64,000 nucleotides of DNA from NCBI RefSeq assembly GCF_932294415.1, contig NC_065538.1, positions 52,736,343 to 52,800,342 of the forward strand. The letters run 5' to 3'. The notes beneath the pieces are model-generated. The model searched no databases, was not told the DNA's origin, and saw only the letters and a program-made list of their open reading frames with translations. Positions 1-9,900 of this stretch are shown in pieces. Every line of letters starts with the position of its first letter. Positions within the stretch are counted from its first letter, which is position 1. The position numbers were made by a program, and so were the translations under genes. The stretch is from Quercus robur. Its lineage: Eukaryota > Streptophyta > Magnoliopsida > Fagales > Fagaceae.

Positions 1-2
1 TG

Positions 3-233
3 AAGGACTTGTCTGACTTGGGGAGGGATTTGAAGAGGGTGGTGATTGTGGATGATAACCCCAATGCCACCGCGCTTCAGCCCGAGAATGCAATTCCGAT
101 TAGACCCTTTACAGATGATCTTGGTGATCGGGAGTTGGGGAGGTTGATTGAGTTCTTTGAGAGTTCTGATTGCTATGAGGATATGAGGGATGCTGTGAAG
201 CAGTTTATGGCTAATGGAGATGAAATACTTTGA
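3..233 (+). CDS. FCP1/SCP-type HAD phosphatase, C-terminal exon (partial)
   Basis: The frame is open from the window edge and stops at 231-233, giving 76 residues of a C-terminus; the start and earlier exons lie to the left. The segment reads KDLSDLGRDLKRVVIVDDNP, then LQPENAIPIRPF and a DDLGDRELGRLIEFF helix. This is the end of the FCP1 homology (NIF) fold: a conserved hydrophobic strand followed by a VDD/VDN-x-P acidic motif of the HAD superfamily, which helps bind the magnesium ion. Such enzymes remove phosphate from serine residues, for example of the RNA polymerase II tail or other nuclear proteins. The DxDxT nucleophile motif would lie upstream and cannot be seen, so the subfamily (SCP-like or TIM50-like) and activity cannot be fixed. 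The 234-480 region looks like its AT-rich 3' UTR. Confidence 0.85.
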   Translation, partial: KDLSDLGRDLKRVVIVDDNPNATALQPENAIPIRPFTDDLGDRELGRLIEFFESSDCYEDMRDAVKQFMANGDEIL

Positions 234-779
234 TGGTTTGCTAGTCTTTTTAAGTAATGTTTCTCTTTTTTTTCTTTATTAATTATTTCATTTTTGAGTT
301 TCTTTTTTTCTTGTAATGATGATATACTACTATGTGTACTATTGAACAAAGAGTTGTTCAATTTGAAATGAGAAAAGAAGCTCTAGTCATTTATTTTATG
401 ATTAATGTACCCACTTGTATCTGTGTCTCTCACTCTCATTTGAATGTCAATTAAGGAGAGAATAATTAGATCCTTCAAAAATGTAATTTGGATTAGCACT
501 ATTGACCCAATGATAAGGCTTCCAAGTGAGTGTGGGGCTTGCACTTATTTGACATGTAGTTTTCTTTGCAAATGACTAAGAAAGTATTTTGCCTGTTTGG
601 TTAAAGCTTTGTGCTAAGTGCTAACTTACATGTCCCTCTATTTGACATAAATATGTTTCCAAAACATTTCACAGCTTTTTGTTTCTCTTATTCTATTTTC
701 TTGGGCCTCAGGTTGCTGAAAAAATTGATACTTTGATTGAATCCAAGATTCCCAAACACTAGAAGGTTGTGTCGACAAT
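234..779. other. 3' flank of the phosphatase gene, no gene seen
   Basis: AT-rich with T-runs at 240-320, consistent with a 3' UTR and flanking DNA. No coding frame, TIR or repeat was recognised. Confidence 0.5.
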
Positions 780-1526
780 AATCCAGATCCTCACAAAGCC
801 TCTGTTCCTTCTCTATAGTGAACTAGGGAGCCCATGAAAAAGAAAACTTGTTACAAGTGCAACCTGCGGAAGTACCAAACCAAGCAAACTGTTAGTTACA
901 CTCACTCTAATTTTCAAATCTGCAACATTGCAAATAGTGGGAGAGCTCAATGTTGTATTTTCAGTGTCACCCTGCAAGGAGTGCCGTATGATTAGGTTTA
1001 TGTCTAATTGTCCATGGATTCACCAGCCAGTAGCCACATTCATTTTTCCCTGTAAGCGTATCCAATACTAGTGATCATCAGTTTATTTAGCCTCTCTCTC
1101 TCTCTCTCTCTCTCTCAAGGATTTGGCTAGTTAACTGTCAGCTGGCTTATAAGGATAGATACGAGTGAGGGCTGCATTGTGCTTTCTCTTAGTGTGGCAG
1201 ATTTCAATAAAATAAACTGATGATTACTTGTATTGGATATACTTAACAAGAAAGAATGAATGTGGCTACTGGCTGGGGAATCTGTGGACAATTAGACATA
1301 GACCTAGTCATATTAGTCAAATGGCGCTCCTTGGAGGGTGAAACTGAAAATACAACATTTTGAGCTCTCTCACTATTTGCAATGTTGCAGAATTGAAAAT
1401 TAGAGTGATAGTGTAGCCGACTATTTGCTTACTTTGGTAAGGTTGCACTTGTAACAAGTTTTCTTTTTCATGGGCTCCCTAGTTCACTAGAGAAGAAGGA
1501 ACAGAGGCTTTGCGAGGCGCTGGATT
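780..1526. repeat. Large imperfect inverted repeat (hairpin)
   Basis: The left arm 780-1087 is the reverse complement of the right arm 1211-1526, with scattered mismatches and small indels. Matching blocks include CACAAAGCCTCTGTTCCTTC, AACTAGGGAGCCCATG, CTTGTTACAAGTGCAACC, CAACATTGCAAATAGTG and CCAGTAGCCACATTCATT. The 123-nt loop holds a (CT)n run at 1092-1116. A transcript from either strand would fold into a stem of about 300 bp. I see no TIR-type ends or target duplication, so it may be an inverted duplication rather than a transposon. It contains no coding frame. Confidence 0.9.
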
Positions 1527-2189
1527 GCCATGTCTCTAAGTTCCTCATGGAGACTTTTGCAACTAAAAGTTCACGAAATCAGATGCCTTTATATAACGCT
1601 CAACGTGAGTCTGCAAGAAATTTGCCCGGTAAAGGCAATGCTCTCTCAGGTGAATGCCTCCCCACCAAATTCCTGTTTCCATACTGTACTAATAAAGCTC
1701 TATACCTTCTTCCCACCAACAACCCCCCCCCCTCCCCCCCCCCCCCCCCCCCCCCCCCCCCGCGGCGGCTGATGCTGGTTGTGAAGAGTCCAAGGTGGAA
1801 TACGATTTCAAATTTCTAAAAGGAATGTGCTCTTAAGCCTCATAATGGCGAAGCTTTTCTGCTTCTCTCCACCACTTCAGAGAACCTTTCCTGAGGAACT
1901 GTTCTTACCCTATATACAGATTCAAATGAAATAAATCCTCTATGATGCAAGCCTTATCTAAAGCATAGCACAAGTGTGCTTCTGCTTTATTGTTGCTGTA
2001 TACAGATAATGACCAATCAGAACATTGCAGAATTGAGTACGGCAAGACTTTGGTAATGTCTCATTAAAGCCTAAAATCTTGACAATCCCTGACCTGACCC
2101 TATATATGTAATTTTTGGATGATTTAACATCAAATTTATATACTTCCTAACAATATGGAACTGTTTGCATAGCATCATTTTAATATCAC
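1527..2189. other. Non-coding stretch with a long poly-C tract
   Basis: There is no gene-like frame. Open frames across the C-run (proline or glycine repeats) are composition artefacts. Two C-runs, 1723-1732 and 1734-1761 (28 C), are separated by a single T. Confidence 0.5.
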
Positions 2190-2275
2190 TTTGTGAGCTG
2201 TGAAGCCACAACCTCACCCTCTACTTTGCTCTTACAAGGTGAGTAAGTGTGCTATATGAGCTACACCTTAGCCTG
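2190..2275 (-). mobile_element. Degenerate tRNA-derived SINE fragment
   Basis: On the minus strand the segment reads AGGTGTAGCTCATATAGCAC (box A-like), then CTCACCTTGTAAGAGCAAAG and a decayed box B (GTTGTGGCTTCAC). This matches the layout of plant tRNA-derived SINEs as I remember them. No clear tail or target duplication remains. Confidence 0.4.
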
Positions 2276-2509
2276 AAGAGGCTAAATATCAAGATCCAAA
2301 CCCAATATAAGACTGATTTGTAGCATTAAACAACATAAGAAAAGCCAGAATGTGGAATTAGAAAGCATATGCCAAGAAATTGTCTACAATTAGCCCTGTG
2401 GCATAGAACTAGGGGCGTATAACAGAAGTCAGATTAAGTTCGTCATTACTTAAGGAATTGGATGAATTCCACACGGAGAATTATTTTTCCTAAGTTGTGG
2501 CCCCAAAGG

Positions 2510-2588
2510 AATGGGGAAGGGGAGATCTTAACTAGTGACCTACACTTCATGATGTGTGATTCCAAGCCACAATTGTGCTGCCCCTTTT
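2510..2588 (-). mobile_element. Degenerate tRNA-derived SINE fragment
   Basis: The minus strand begins GGGGCAGCACAATTGTGGC (box A-like) and runs to GGTCACTAGTTAAGATCTCC (box B region with changes). It resembles a tRNA head of about 75 nt. It differs in sequence from the fragment at 2190-2275, so it belongs to another family or is an older copy. Confidence 0.4.
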
Positions 2589-3137
2589 AGTTTGAATGCC
2601 AAATAAAGACTTTAAGTCTCTAACTTGTAGGAAGATATTAAATTAAGTATAAAAAATTAACTTAGTTGGAATTAAGTAGCATCACCAGTGACTTGACAAA
2701 GAACAAGGTAGCAGACTGCTAGAATGGCTCAGCCATGAGAAACACCTGAGGAAATTCTGGGGTAAATTTATGCCAGAAAAGTGAGGCTGATGCTCTGGAT
2801 AGGATCTTAATTTCTAAAGGACCTGTTTGGTTGCTTGTAATACCATACTCTAGTCACAAAATAGGAGTATCATGGACTAGTACAAATGTGGAGTGGAGTA
2901 AGGCTTTAATGCACAAAAGCGATTCTTCTTCCCAGTATGATTAATAGGGTGGCTGTAAATTCAAAGTTAGATGGTCAACGATAGAGAGAGACAGATGAGA
3001 AGTACCCATTACAATAATGGGGAAACCACATCATAGAGAAATACATTATGACTTTCATGTGTTCCATCCTAGTTCACTCACCATCACTTGCGGTACCACC
3101 GGTACAACCCTTGTCTTGGGCATCGGCTAGCACGCAC
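2589..3137. other. Non-coding stretch
   Basis: No coding frame, repeat or transposon end was recognised here. Confidence 0.4.
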
Positions 3138-3546
3138 CTGCAGATAACCGCTGCCTATGGAAAAAGAACCAGATTGCCTGAATTGGTGTGAATGTTAAAT
3201 TAGTATCTTCCTCCACCTCAAATAACTTTTTTATACAGTAGTCATGAACCAAATCCAGTGGGTTAGAAATCGAAGTGATACCATGATCAATGGGAAAGTG
3301 ATAACTGTCTGTTGTCGACGCCAATCAGAATGTATGCTGATCACGAACACAAGATAATATAGTGTTCACAAATTTATGAGAGTACAGGGCATATACAACT
3401 TCAGCCTTAGACTCTTCAATGTTTAAATTTTGCTTCTTTCTGATAAAAGATGAATACGGCATGACCTTAGCAAATGCAATGGCAAGTTTCAACTGGTGAG
3501 GAAGAGCTCGGAGCCAATAGACACTACTACGTCTAACAGTATCGGT
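3138..3546 (-). pseudogene. Unidentified coherent reading frame with one internal stop
   Basis: On the minus strand one frame runs open for 73 codons from just after the TAG at 3547-3549, through residues such as VYWLRALPHQLKLAIAFAKV and ESKAEVVYALYSHKF. It meets a TGA at 3325-3327, then stays open for about 65 more codons (FPIDHGITSISNPLDLVHDY). It closes at a CAG|GTGCGT donor-like site at 3137/3138, shortly before a TAG. The composition looks protein-like rather than random, and the frame is kept across the TGA. This suggests an exon or processed copy of a real gene that has since decayed. I do not recognise the family. An exon interrupted by an undetected intron near the TGA is also possible. 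Confidence 0.4.
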
Positions 3547-3992
3547 CTACATTTTCACCTTATTGAACAAATTCTTCAGCGATAAAAATATGGAGTATCA
3601 TGCGGCTTTTCTCACTCAATAGACAGAAGTGTTGGTTCCATAACACACAATTTACATAAAACACATCAACAACAACAACTCTGGACTTTATGCAATATGA
3701 AGTTCTCAAAATGCAAAATTTAAGTAATTTGATTAATAGACTCAATTAATAATAATAATAATAAAAAAGGATTACACAAAAATCAGAGATTCCATTCCAA
3801 ACCCAAACCCAAACCCAAATGAATTTCTTTTGTCAGAGTTTAGTGACATTCTCTCACAAACCAAACAGAATTAGTATAAGAAATGATCAAATTTTTTTTT
3901 CATTTCCAACCCAATCTTTAACATGAAAAGAAAAAGAAAAAGAAAAGCTTTTCCTTATAAAAAAAAATCCGTTGAATTGGGATTTTGAAAAA

Positions 3993-4265
3993 TCATTGGT
4001 CACAAGAGAAGACCTGAAGGGGCAAGCGCCAAGCCTCGGATCTAGCGAAACAGGAGTCGTCGAGAGACTGGCTTTTGCACCATCGGCACTGCGGGTTGTG
4101 GGAGCACTGAGACTCCGACACTAAGTGGGTGCAGTTGGGTGGGATCTGACGGTTCTTGTTCCGAGCTAGTGGCCTTCGACCGCTTGATGAAGATGTGGCG
4201 TTGAGAGTTTGGAGGAGAAGGAAGACAACTAGGATTGAAACCAAGATCCGAAGACCAAAACCCAT
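3993..4265 (-). CDS. Small cysteine-rich secreted or membrane-anchored protein
   Basis: This is a single-exon gene of 90 residues. The ATG at 4265-4263 is preferred: the frame is open about 10 codons further up, but that only reaches a GTG. The N-terminus MGFGLRILVSILVVFLLLQT is a strong signal peptide or signal anchor, with one Arg followed by about 14 hydrophobic residues. A basic Ser/Arg/Asn-rich spacer follows (about 24-42), then a compact domain with six cysteines at residues 45, 54, 60, 63, 72 and 88. The spacing C-x8-C-x5-C-x2-C-x8-C-x15-C would suit three disulfides. The ending SEAWRLPLQVFSC resembles a short conserved plant family of unknown function that I recall only loosely. Secretory-pathway entry is inferred from the signal; no function is assigned. 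The 3' side runs into AT-rich DNA. Confidence 0.7.
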   Translation of the reverse strand: MGFGLRILVSILVVFLLLQTLNATSSSSGRRPLARNKNRQIPPNCTHLVSESQCSHNPQCRWCKSQSLDDSCFARSEAWRLPLQVFSCDQ

Positions 4266-4733
4266 CTTCAGTCGCTGACAATTCTCACAAGTCACAACTT
4301 ATTGTGGCTGGCTCCACCCAGGAACTGAAAGGTCGAAAGTGAAACCTTCTCTTCCCTTATGTTTTTTTTTTTTTTTTTTTTACTGTGAAAAGGCTAAAAG
4401 AAGAGGCAATTACCGCACCTGGTTTTTCATGTGTAGTAAAAGTAGTAAGTTAAGAGGAATCATCCTCATTTTCATTCTCCTATCCAACACCTTTTTATCA
4501 GCTTCTAGATTACTATGGAAATGGAATTGATACGGAGCTTTTTGTCCAACACGTTAAACGGCGACGTACGGTTTGTGCTTTCAGCCTTTTACCTAACACC
4601 TAAAATATATACGTGATTTTAATTTTTTTTTTTTTTTTTTTAGGGATATATATTTTATTTTATTTTATTTTTTTGATGAGATATTTTATTTTAATTATAG
4701 TTGACTGAATGGATATTTAAATCTTAGATACGC

Positions 4734-4776
<43 letters not shown>

Positions 4777-4845
4777 TATTTTGTATTAAATATATATTAT
4801 ATGAATTAGGTGTTGAGGTTTTTCACACCTAAAAACTTGAAAAAG
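4266..4845. promoter_or_regulatory. 5' flank of the small secreted-protein gene, with simple repeats
   Basis: For the minus-strand gene at 3993-4265 this is the leader and promoter side. It contains a T19 run at 4362-4380, another T-run at 4622-4640 and an (AT)n(GT)n microsatellite at 4738-4777. No TATA element can be singled out in such AT-rich DNA. Confidence 0.35.
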
Positions 4846-4869
4846 TTTTTTTTTTTTTTTTTTTTTTTT

Positions 4870-6037
4870 GGTAAACTACAAATTTAGTCCCTATTCTTTT
4901 TGTTAAATGTTAATTTGGTCCTCAATATTTCAAATGTGTCAATTTAGCTCCTAACCTTTTGTTATTGGATCAAATTAGTCCTTACCGTTAAAAAATGGAT
5001 GAGAAATATTGAAGTGGCTAATAGCCAAAATAAAAAATAATTTTTATGCTAACTCAGATACCAAGTGTGCTGCTGACTAGGATTAAACTTAAAAAATAAA
5101 AATAAAAACTAAGGGGTCTCAAATTTGGATCAAAATCCCTAAATCAATCACACCCCTAACCCCAATATGTTTCACGTTTTGGTCCAGAGAGAAGAAAACA
5201 GTGAGGCCTCAAAAATCCCACATGCCTAAGAAAAGAGAAATCCTTGCAAAAGGAGTTCAAAAGTAGGCAAAAGGGAAGCCCCGTCAAAAGGAGTTTAAAG
5301 GATGCTTTATGTCATTAACAAAGGAATTCAACCGACCAAGGTAGAGAACAGTGTCGTTTTTTTCATTGGGCTTGGGAGCATGATAGATTCAGCATACCAA
5401 TACCATCCTCATCATGAGCCAAGACATACAAAGCTATCCACTCCAGCTTAGTTGCAAACTTGCAAGCCCCACCCACACCCACAGGTAACTATGCCTTGTA
5501 GAGTAAAAATCTCATAAAAGCAAATATTTTAAGTTGGAGATAAAAAGAGTTTTATAGAAGGGCTTTGATAATAATCATCCAAAGAAGTTAACTGCAACTT
5601 AATTCCCTTCTTTCATGTCCCAGATCTCTCCAAGCGTGAGCTTGTTTGGCATTGTTTGAGCATATTGGCTAAATATGTTTTCAAGATTCACATTCTCCTC
5701 TTTGGACTAAAACATGTAGCAGATTGGGGATGGGGCCATAGGGCGTGATTGATTTAGGGATTTTGATCCAACATGAGACCTTTATTAAGCTAGATTTTTA
5801 TTTTTATTTTTAAAAAAAAATTCTCTTAGTAAGGCTTACACGTGACATTATGATTTGGCATAAAATTATTTTTTATTTTAGCTATTAGCCATGTTAACAT
5901 TTTCCATCTATCGCTTAACAGTAAGGACTAATTTGACCCAATAACAAAATGTTAATGACTAAATTGACACATTTGAAACATTAGGGACCAAATTGACATT
6001 TAGTGAAAATGATAGGTATTAAATTTGTAATTTACCC
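4870..6037. mobile_element. Long-TIR DNA transposon, non-autonomous (Mutator-like candidate)
   Basis: The left arm, from GGTAAACTACAAATTTAGTC (4870) to about 5206, is the reverse complement of about 5690-6037, which reads GGGTAAATTACAAATTTAAT on the other strand. Matched inner blocks include CAATTTAG near 4940, GGATCAAAATCCCTAAATCA near 5128 and a TTTTAGTCCA/TTTGGTCCAG pair. Arms of about 340 bp around a core of about 480 bp with no coding frame fit a non-autonomous Mutator-like element. The flanks are T-runs: 4846-4869 on the left and exactly nine T at 6038-6046. A 9-bp duplication of T residues is therefore possible but not provable. Confidence 0.75.
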
Positions 6038-6187
6038 TTTTTTTTTACAAGATAGAAATTCTACTCTAACTTAATCTAAGTGTATATGTGGGTGAAACTC
6101 CTTCCAGTAGACTTGAACTCCAGTCATTACCCCCTTACATCCTATAAGCACTTATATTAGTAGAGTGACTATCGCATTAGGGTGTGC
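6038..6187 (-). mobile_element. tRNA-derived SINE
   Basis: On the minus strand the element starts near AATGCGATAGTCACTC, has a box B-like GGAGTTCAAGTCTACT and ends in AGTAGAATTTCTATCTTGT followed by A9. That 3' end agrees with a SINE type I remember from Fagaceae sequences. Its A-tail (T on the plus strand) directly touches the long-TIR element at 4870-6037. Confidence 0.65.
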
Positions 6188-6390
6188 AATGGGGTAAAGT
6201 TACTCTTAATTAGCCCAAAATAAAGGAAAACCAACTTAAGGCCAAGCTAAATTATTCCAAAATTTTGAAAAATGCTCCAACCTAAAACTGACCATAAATC
6301 CAAGTCTTTCTTTCTTTTGTTTTTTGTTTTACATGAAAAGAGAATTCCAAGTCTTTTATTAGACAACAAAATCATTGACTGACTAGATTA

Positions 6391-6620
6391 AGGATGTGTT
6401 TAAATACCACTTATTTTACTGAGACTGAAAAATTATTGCTGAAAGTACTGTAAATAAAGGTAAAAGTTAGTTGAAATAGTATAATGAAACTTATAAATAG
6501 TGCCAAAAAGTGCATTGAGCCTCATAAATAGTAGTAAAAATAAATTAAAGAGTGAAATAATTTTAATTTTTAATCGTACCACAACGGTGGGCCCACTTTG
6601 TTGTCCATAAAAGTAAGAGA
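6391..6620 (-). mobile_element. TTA-target MITE, truncated copy
   Basis: It begins GGATGTGTTTAAATACCAC after TTA(A). It closely follows the reverse complement of the copy ending at 54326: shared TTATTTTACTGAGACTG-type start, TTGCTGAAAGTACTGTA, AATAAAGGTAAAAGTTAGTT and GTGCCAAAAAGTGCAT. The far TIR is missing, so the distal end is only approximate. Confidence 0.6.
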
Positions 6621-6952
6621 AAATCATCCATTTGGGCATTCAGCCCATAATAAAAACAGTTGCCTTGCCATTCCTTCATTGGGCCTTCTCTTTCGGCCCC
6701 TATAAACCATCCAAATTCCAACCGATTCAATTTCATTGATTAAAAAAAAAAAACCAAAAACAAAAAGAAGAACACGTAAGCTAAACGTAAAATCGTTCCA
6801 GAGAGAGCTTGGCCAAAGTGCCAACTCTTTTATTGTTGTTCCTTAATCAAACGTTTTCTTGTGTTTTTGGGTTTTGGAGTGCAAAACAAAACATGTATGT
6901 AGTTTGTGTGTTGTAGATGAGAATTTTCGCTAACTCCTAAGTTAAATCCACC
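6621..6952 (+). promoter_or_regulatory. Promoter and leader region of the FYVE-SYLF gene
   Basis: The stretch before the ATG at 6953 contains CCCCTATAAACC at about 6698-6709, a plausible TATA element about 250 bp before the start codon. No longer coding frame is present. Confidence 0.35.
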
Positions 6953-9900
6953 ATGGAACACAACAACCAAAACCTTGATTCTTCTACGATTCAATTCCAA
7001 ACCCACCAGAAACAAACCCACAATTTGTACCCTAGGGTTTCTAGTTCATCTTCTGCACAAGATTTAGATTGCAGTGATTCCGATTCTCCGCCGGTACTAT
7101 TACTTTTCTTTGTTTAATTTTGTCAATTTTTGGTTTTTGTTTTTGGGGAAGATTATCGATACAGATTATTTGCTTGAACTTTTGAGTTTTTATTGTAATT
7201 TGTTGCTAAATTTATTACTGTTAATTTAGATTATAATCCATATGATTCATGTTCGCTAATATTTTCTGATTGTTGGATTTTTTTTTTAGTTCTTTCTATT
7301 TTGATATGGCCAAACCTAGCTAGCTTTCTCTCCTAAAATGGAGGTCAAGAATCTAAATTTTAGGACTCAAACTGAGTTTGGTTTCTGGGTTTTTAATGTT
7401 TTATGATTTCCCATTGGAATTCTGATTCTTAGCTCTTAGTGGTCATTATTAAGACTATATTTCTGTTTCATTAAATAGTTTTGATTTGTTTGTATTTTCT
7501 GATTATGGTTTTCGGTAATTTAGAATCGGGGCCTTGTAGGTGATATTGGGTTGGTGGGTCAATGAGTATCAGGTTTTCATTGAATGAAATTAGTTTTTTT
7601 TGTTCACTTAATTATTGCTAGGTTGACTGCTGCTTTGTGAGTCCCATACGATAAGGTAGATTGTGAAAGCTGAATTTTTTTTTTAAATTGCATCTCTGCG
7701 TTGTTGAGTGATAGTTGATTTGCTTTTTGTTCATACTGATAATAGAATGATGGGGAGTTCAACAATCACAAAGAGCACAATGATTTGCTGTCCACTGCTG
7801 TTACTGAGAGCCAAAGATTGAATGAATCTGGAGAATGTGAAACAGACTCACCTCTAGGCTCTAGAGAAGAGAATGATCAGAAAAGAGACTCTAAAGCTGA
7901 CCATCAGAAACAAGGAAAATACTTCTTTTACGACTCACCGCTATCTGAAGATACTGGGGTTTGGATACCTGTTTCCGTTCCACCAATGTTGGAAAATGAT
8001 CATGAAGAGTGGGCCAAAGGTTTTCACTCGAATGGGGGTTACTTCCCTGAAGGTGATATGGGGTGGGGCCAGTGCCTTGGGGAAGAAAAGCAGTTGACCA
8101 TGTGGGATGTGATTGAGGAGATGTTACTCATGGCACGTGGGAAAGTAAGTGCTTTAGCTTCGGGTGATATACACAGGTGTACATTTTCTTTGGTATCAAA
8201 CCATATACTTGAGCAAGCTTGGAATGAGATCGCCCAGACTCTTACAGAGGCTAATTTTGGCAATGTAAGGGAAATACTTGAAGCAGAGCCGCCAAAATGG
8301 TTGCCTGACAGTGCTGCTTCTGCTTGTATGCTATGTGGTGTGAGGTTTCATCCAATCATCTGCTCCAGGCATCACTGCCGGTTTTGCGGAGGAATATTTT
8401 GTGGTGAATGCACTAAAGGAAGGAGCTTACTGCCTACAAAATTCCGGGTTGGAGACCCCCAACGGGTCTGTGATGTATGCTGTGTTCGGATTGAGTCTGT
8501 CCAGCCATACTTGATGGACCAAGTAAGTCGTGCTGCTCAGTTGCCAACCCATGACCTGACAGACCTCAGTACTTTGAGATCCTGGGTTAATTTTCCTTGG
8601 GGACAGTCCATGGAATATGAGATCTATAAGGCAGCAAACACAATTCGCAAGTATAATAAGGTAAGAGTTTGAGTTTAATTTTTTTTATAAGTAGAAATAA
8701 TTTTATTTAAAACCTAAAACAGAGACAATACAAAGGAAATAACTTATGTAGATAGGCTGTATGCTAAAGTATCCCCCAAATAATAATCAAGTATGCAATT
8801 TGTCCAAAAAATCAAGTTCATAGACTACTACTATCTAACAACAGCCAAAGGTAGAGATTGGACGAGATTACTTTATTCTATCAATAACAAGCTCTTGTCC
8901 CATCCACCTATTTCTTTCCCTTCAAATAGTCCACATGAAACATGATGGCACCACATTCGGAGCTCTGTTTCTGAAACAGGTAGGTCTCCTTTGCCATGAT
9001 TGAAACGAAGCAAGAACTGACTTATTAGGCTTGACCCCATCTCACACCAAATAGCACTTGGAAAAAAACTGATAATTCCATTGCCACTAAGCAGCGAATT
9101 AGCATGTGGTCAACATGCAACAACTCTGTTTTATTTACACATACAACACTAATCCATAATAATCCTCTTCCGCTTTACAAGATTATCAACTGTTAAAGTT
9201 TTCTCCAGTGTTGCTGTCCAAACAAACAATGCTACATTTGGAGGTAATTTGCCAATGAACTCTAACTCAACTGACACCTCCTTCCGTTGTAAGTGCTAGG
9301 TGGAGGGTTAGGTTGTGGGTTCAAGACCGATTGGATGCTTGTATGAGTTACCAGTTAAAAATTAATTGCCGATGCCTAAACCTTCAATAAAAGTCTTGAA
9401 ACAAATTTTCTGATGGGTTTGGGTTTAGCTTTTAGAATTAGATATATTCCTTAGTATTTTATTCAAAGAAGGCATTTTAGTAAAGCAACTGTCTTACCTG
9501 CTTTAAGGTTTTTCTCTCTTTTAATTACTGCAGATGAAACTTGTGTCTAGTTTCACACATTACTGAGAATGGAGAGAAGAATTTGTATATGTGTTTCTAC
9601 ATTAATTTCTTGTGTTATCCAAAAACCTTGTAGCTTAGCTAACACCTCTTCGTGTTTCTAATGGAAACATCCTGAGTTCAAATCCCCCTCCCCCAAAGTA
9701 ACTATTGAATATATAAAAAAACTTAATTTCTTGTGTTAATTTTATATACTGAATGTGCTTCTAGTGCAATTATCTGGCTAAATTTCTTGGGTTCTTATTT
9801 AGTGCTTTAATTGGTGCAACATAAAATTATATAAATGCTCAGGTACCTGAGAAGAAAATTCCAGATGCCATTCTACGACAAGCAAAAGGCCTTGCTATAA

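Noticed and set aside
1530..1819. Overlapping open frames ending in poly-proline or poly-glycine
   Set aside because: They are created by the C28 run and have no other protein-like content.
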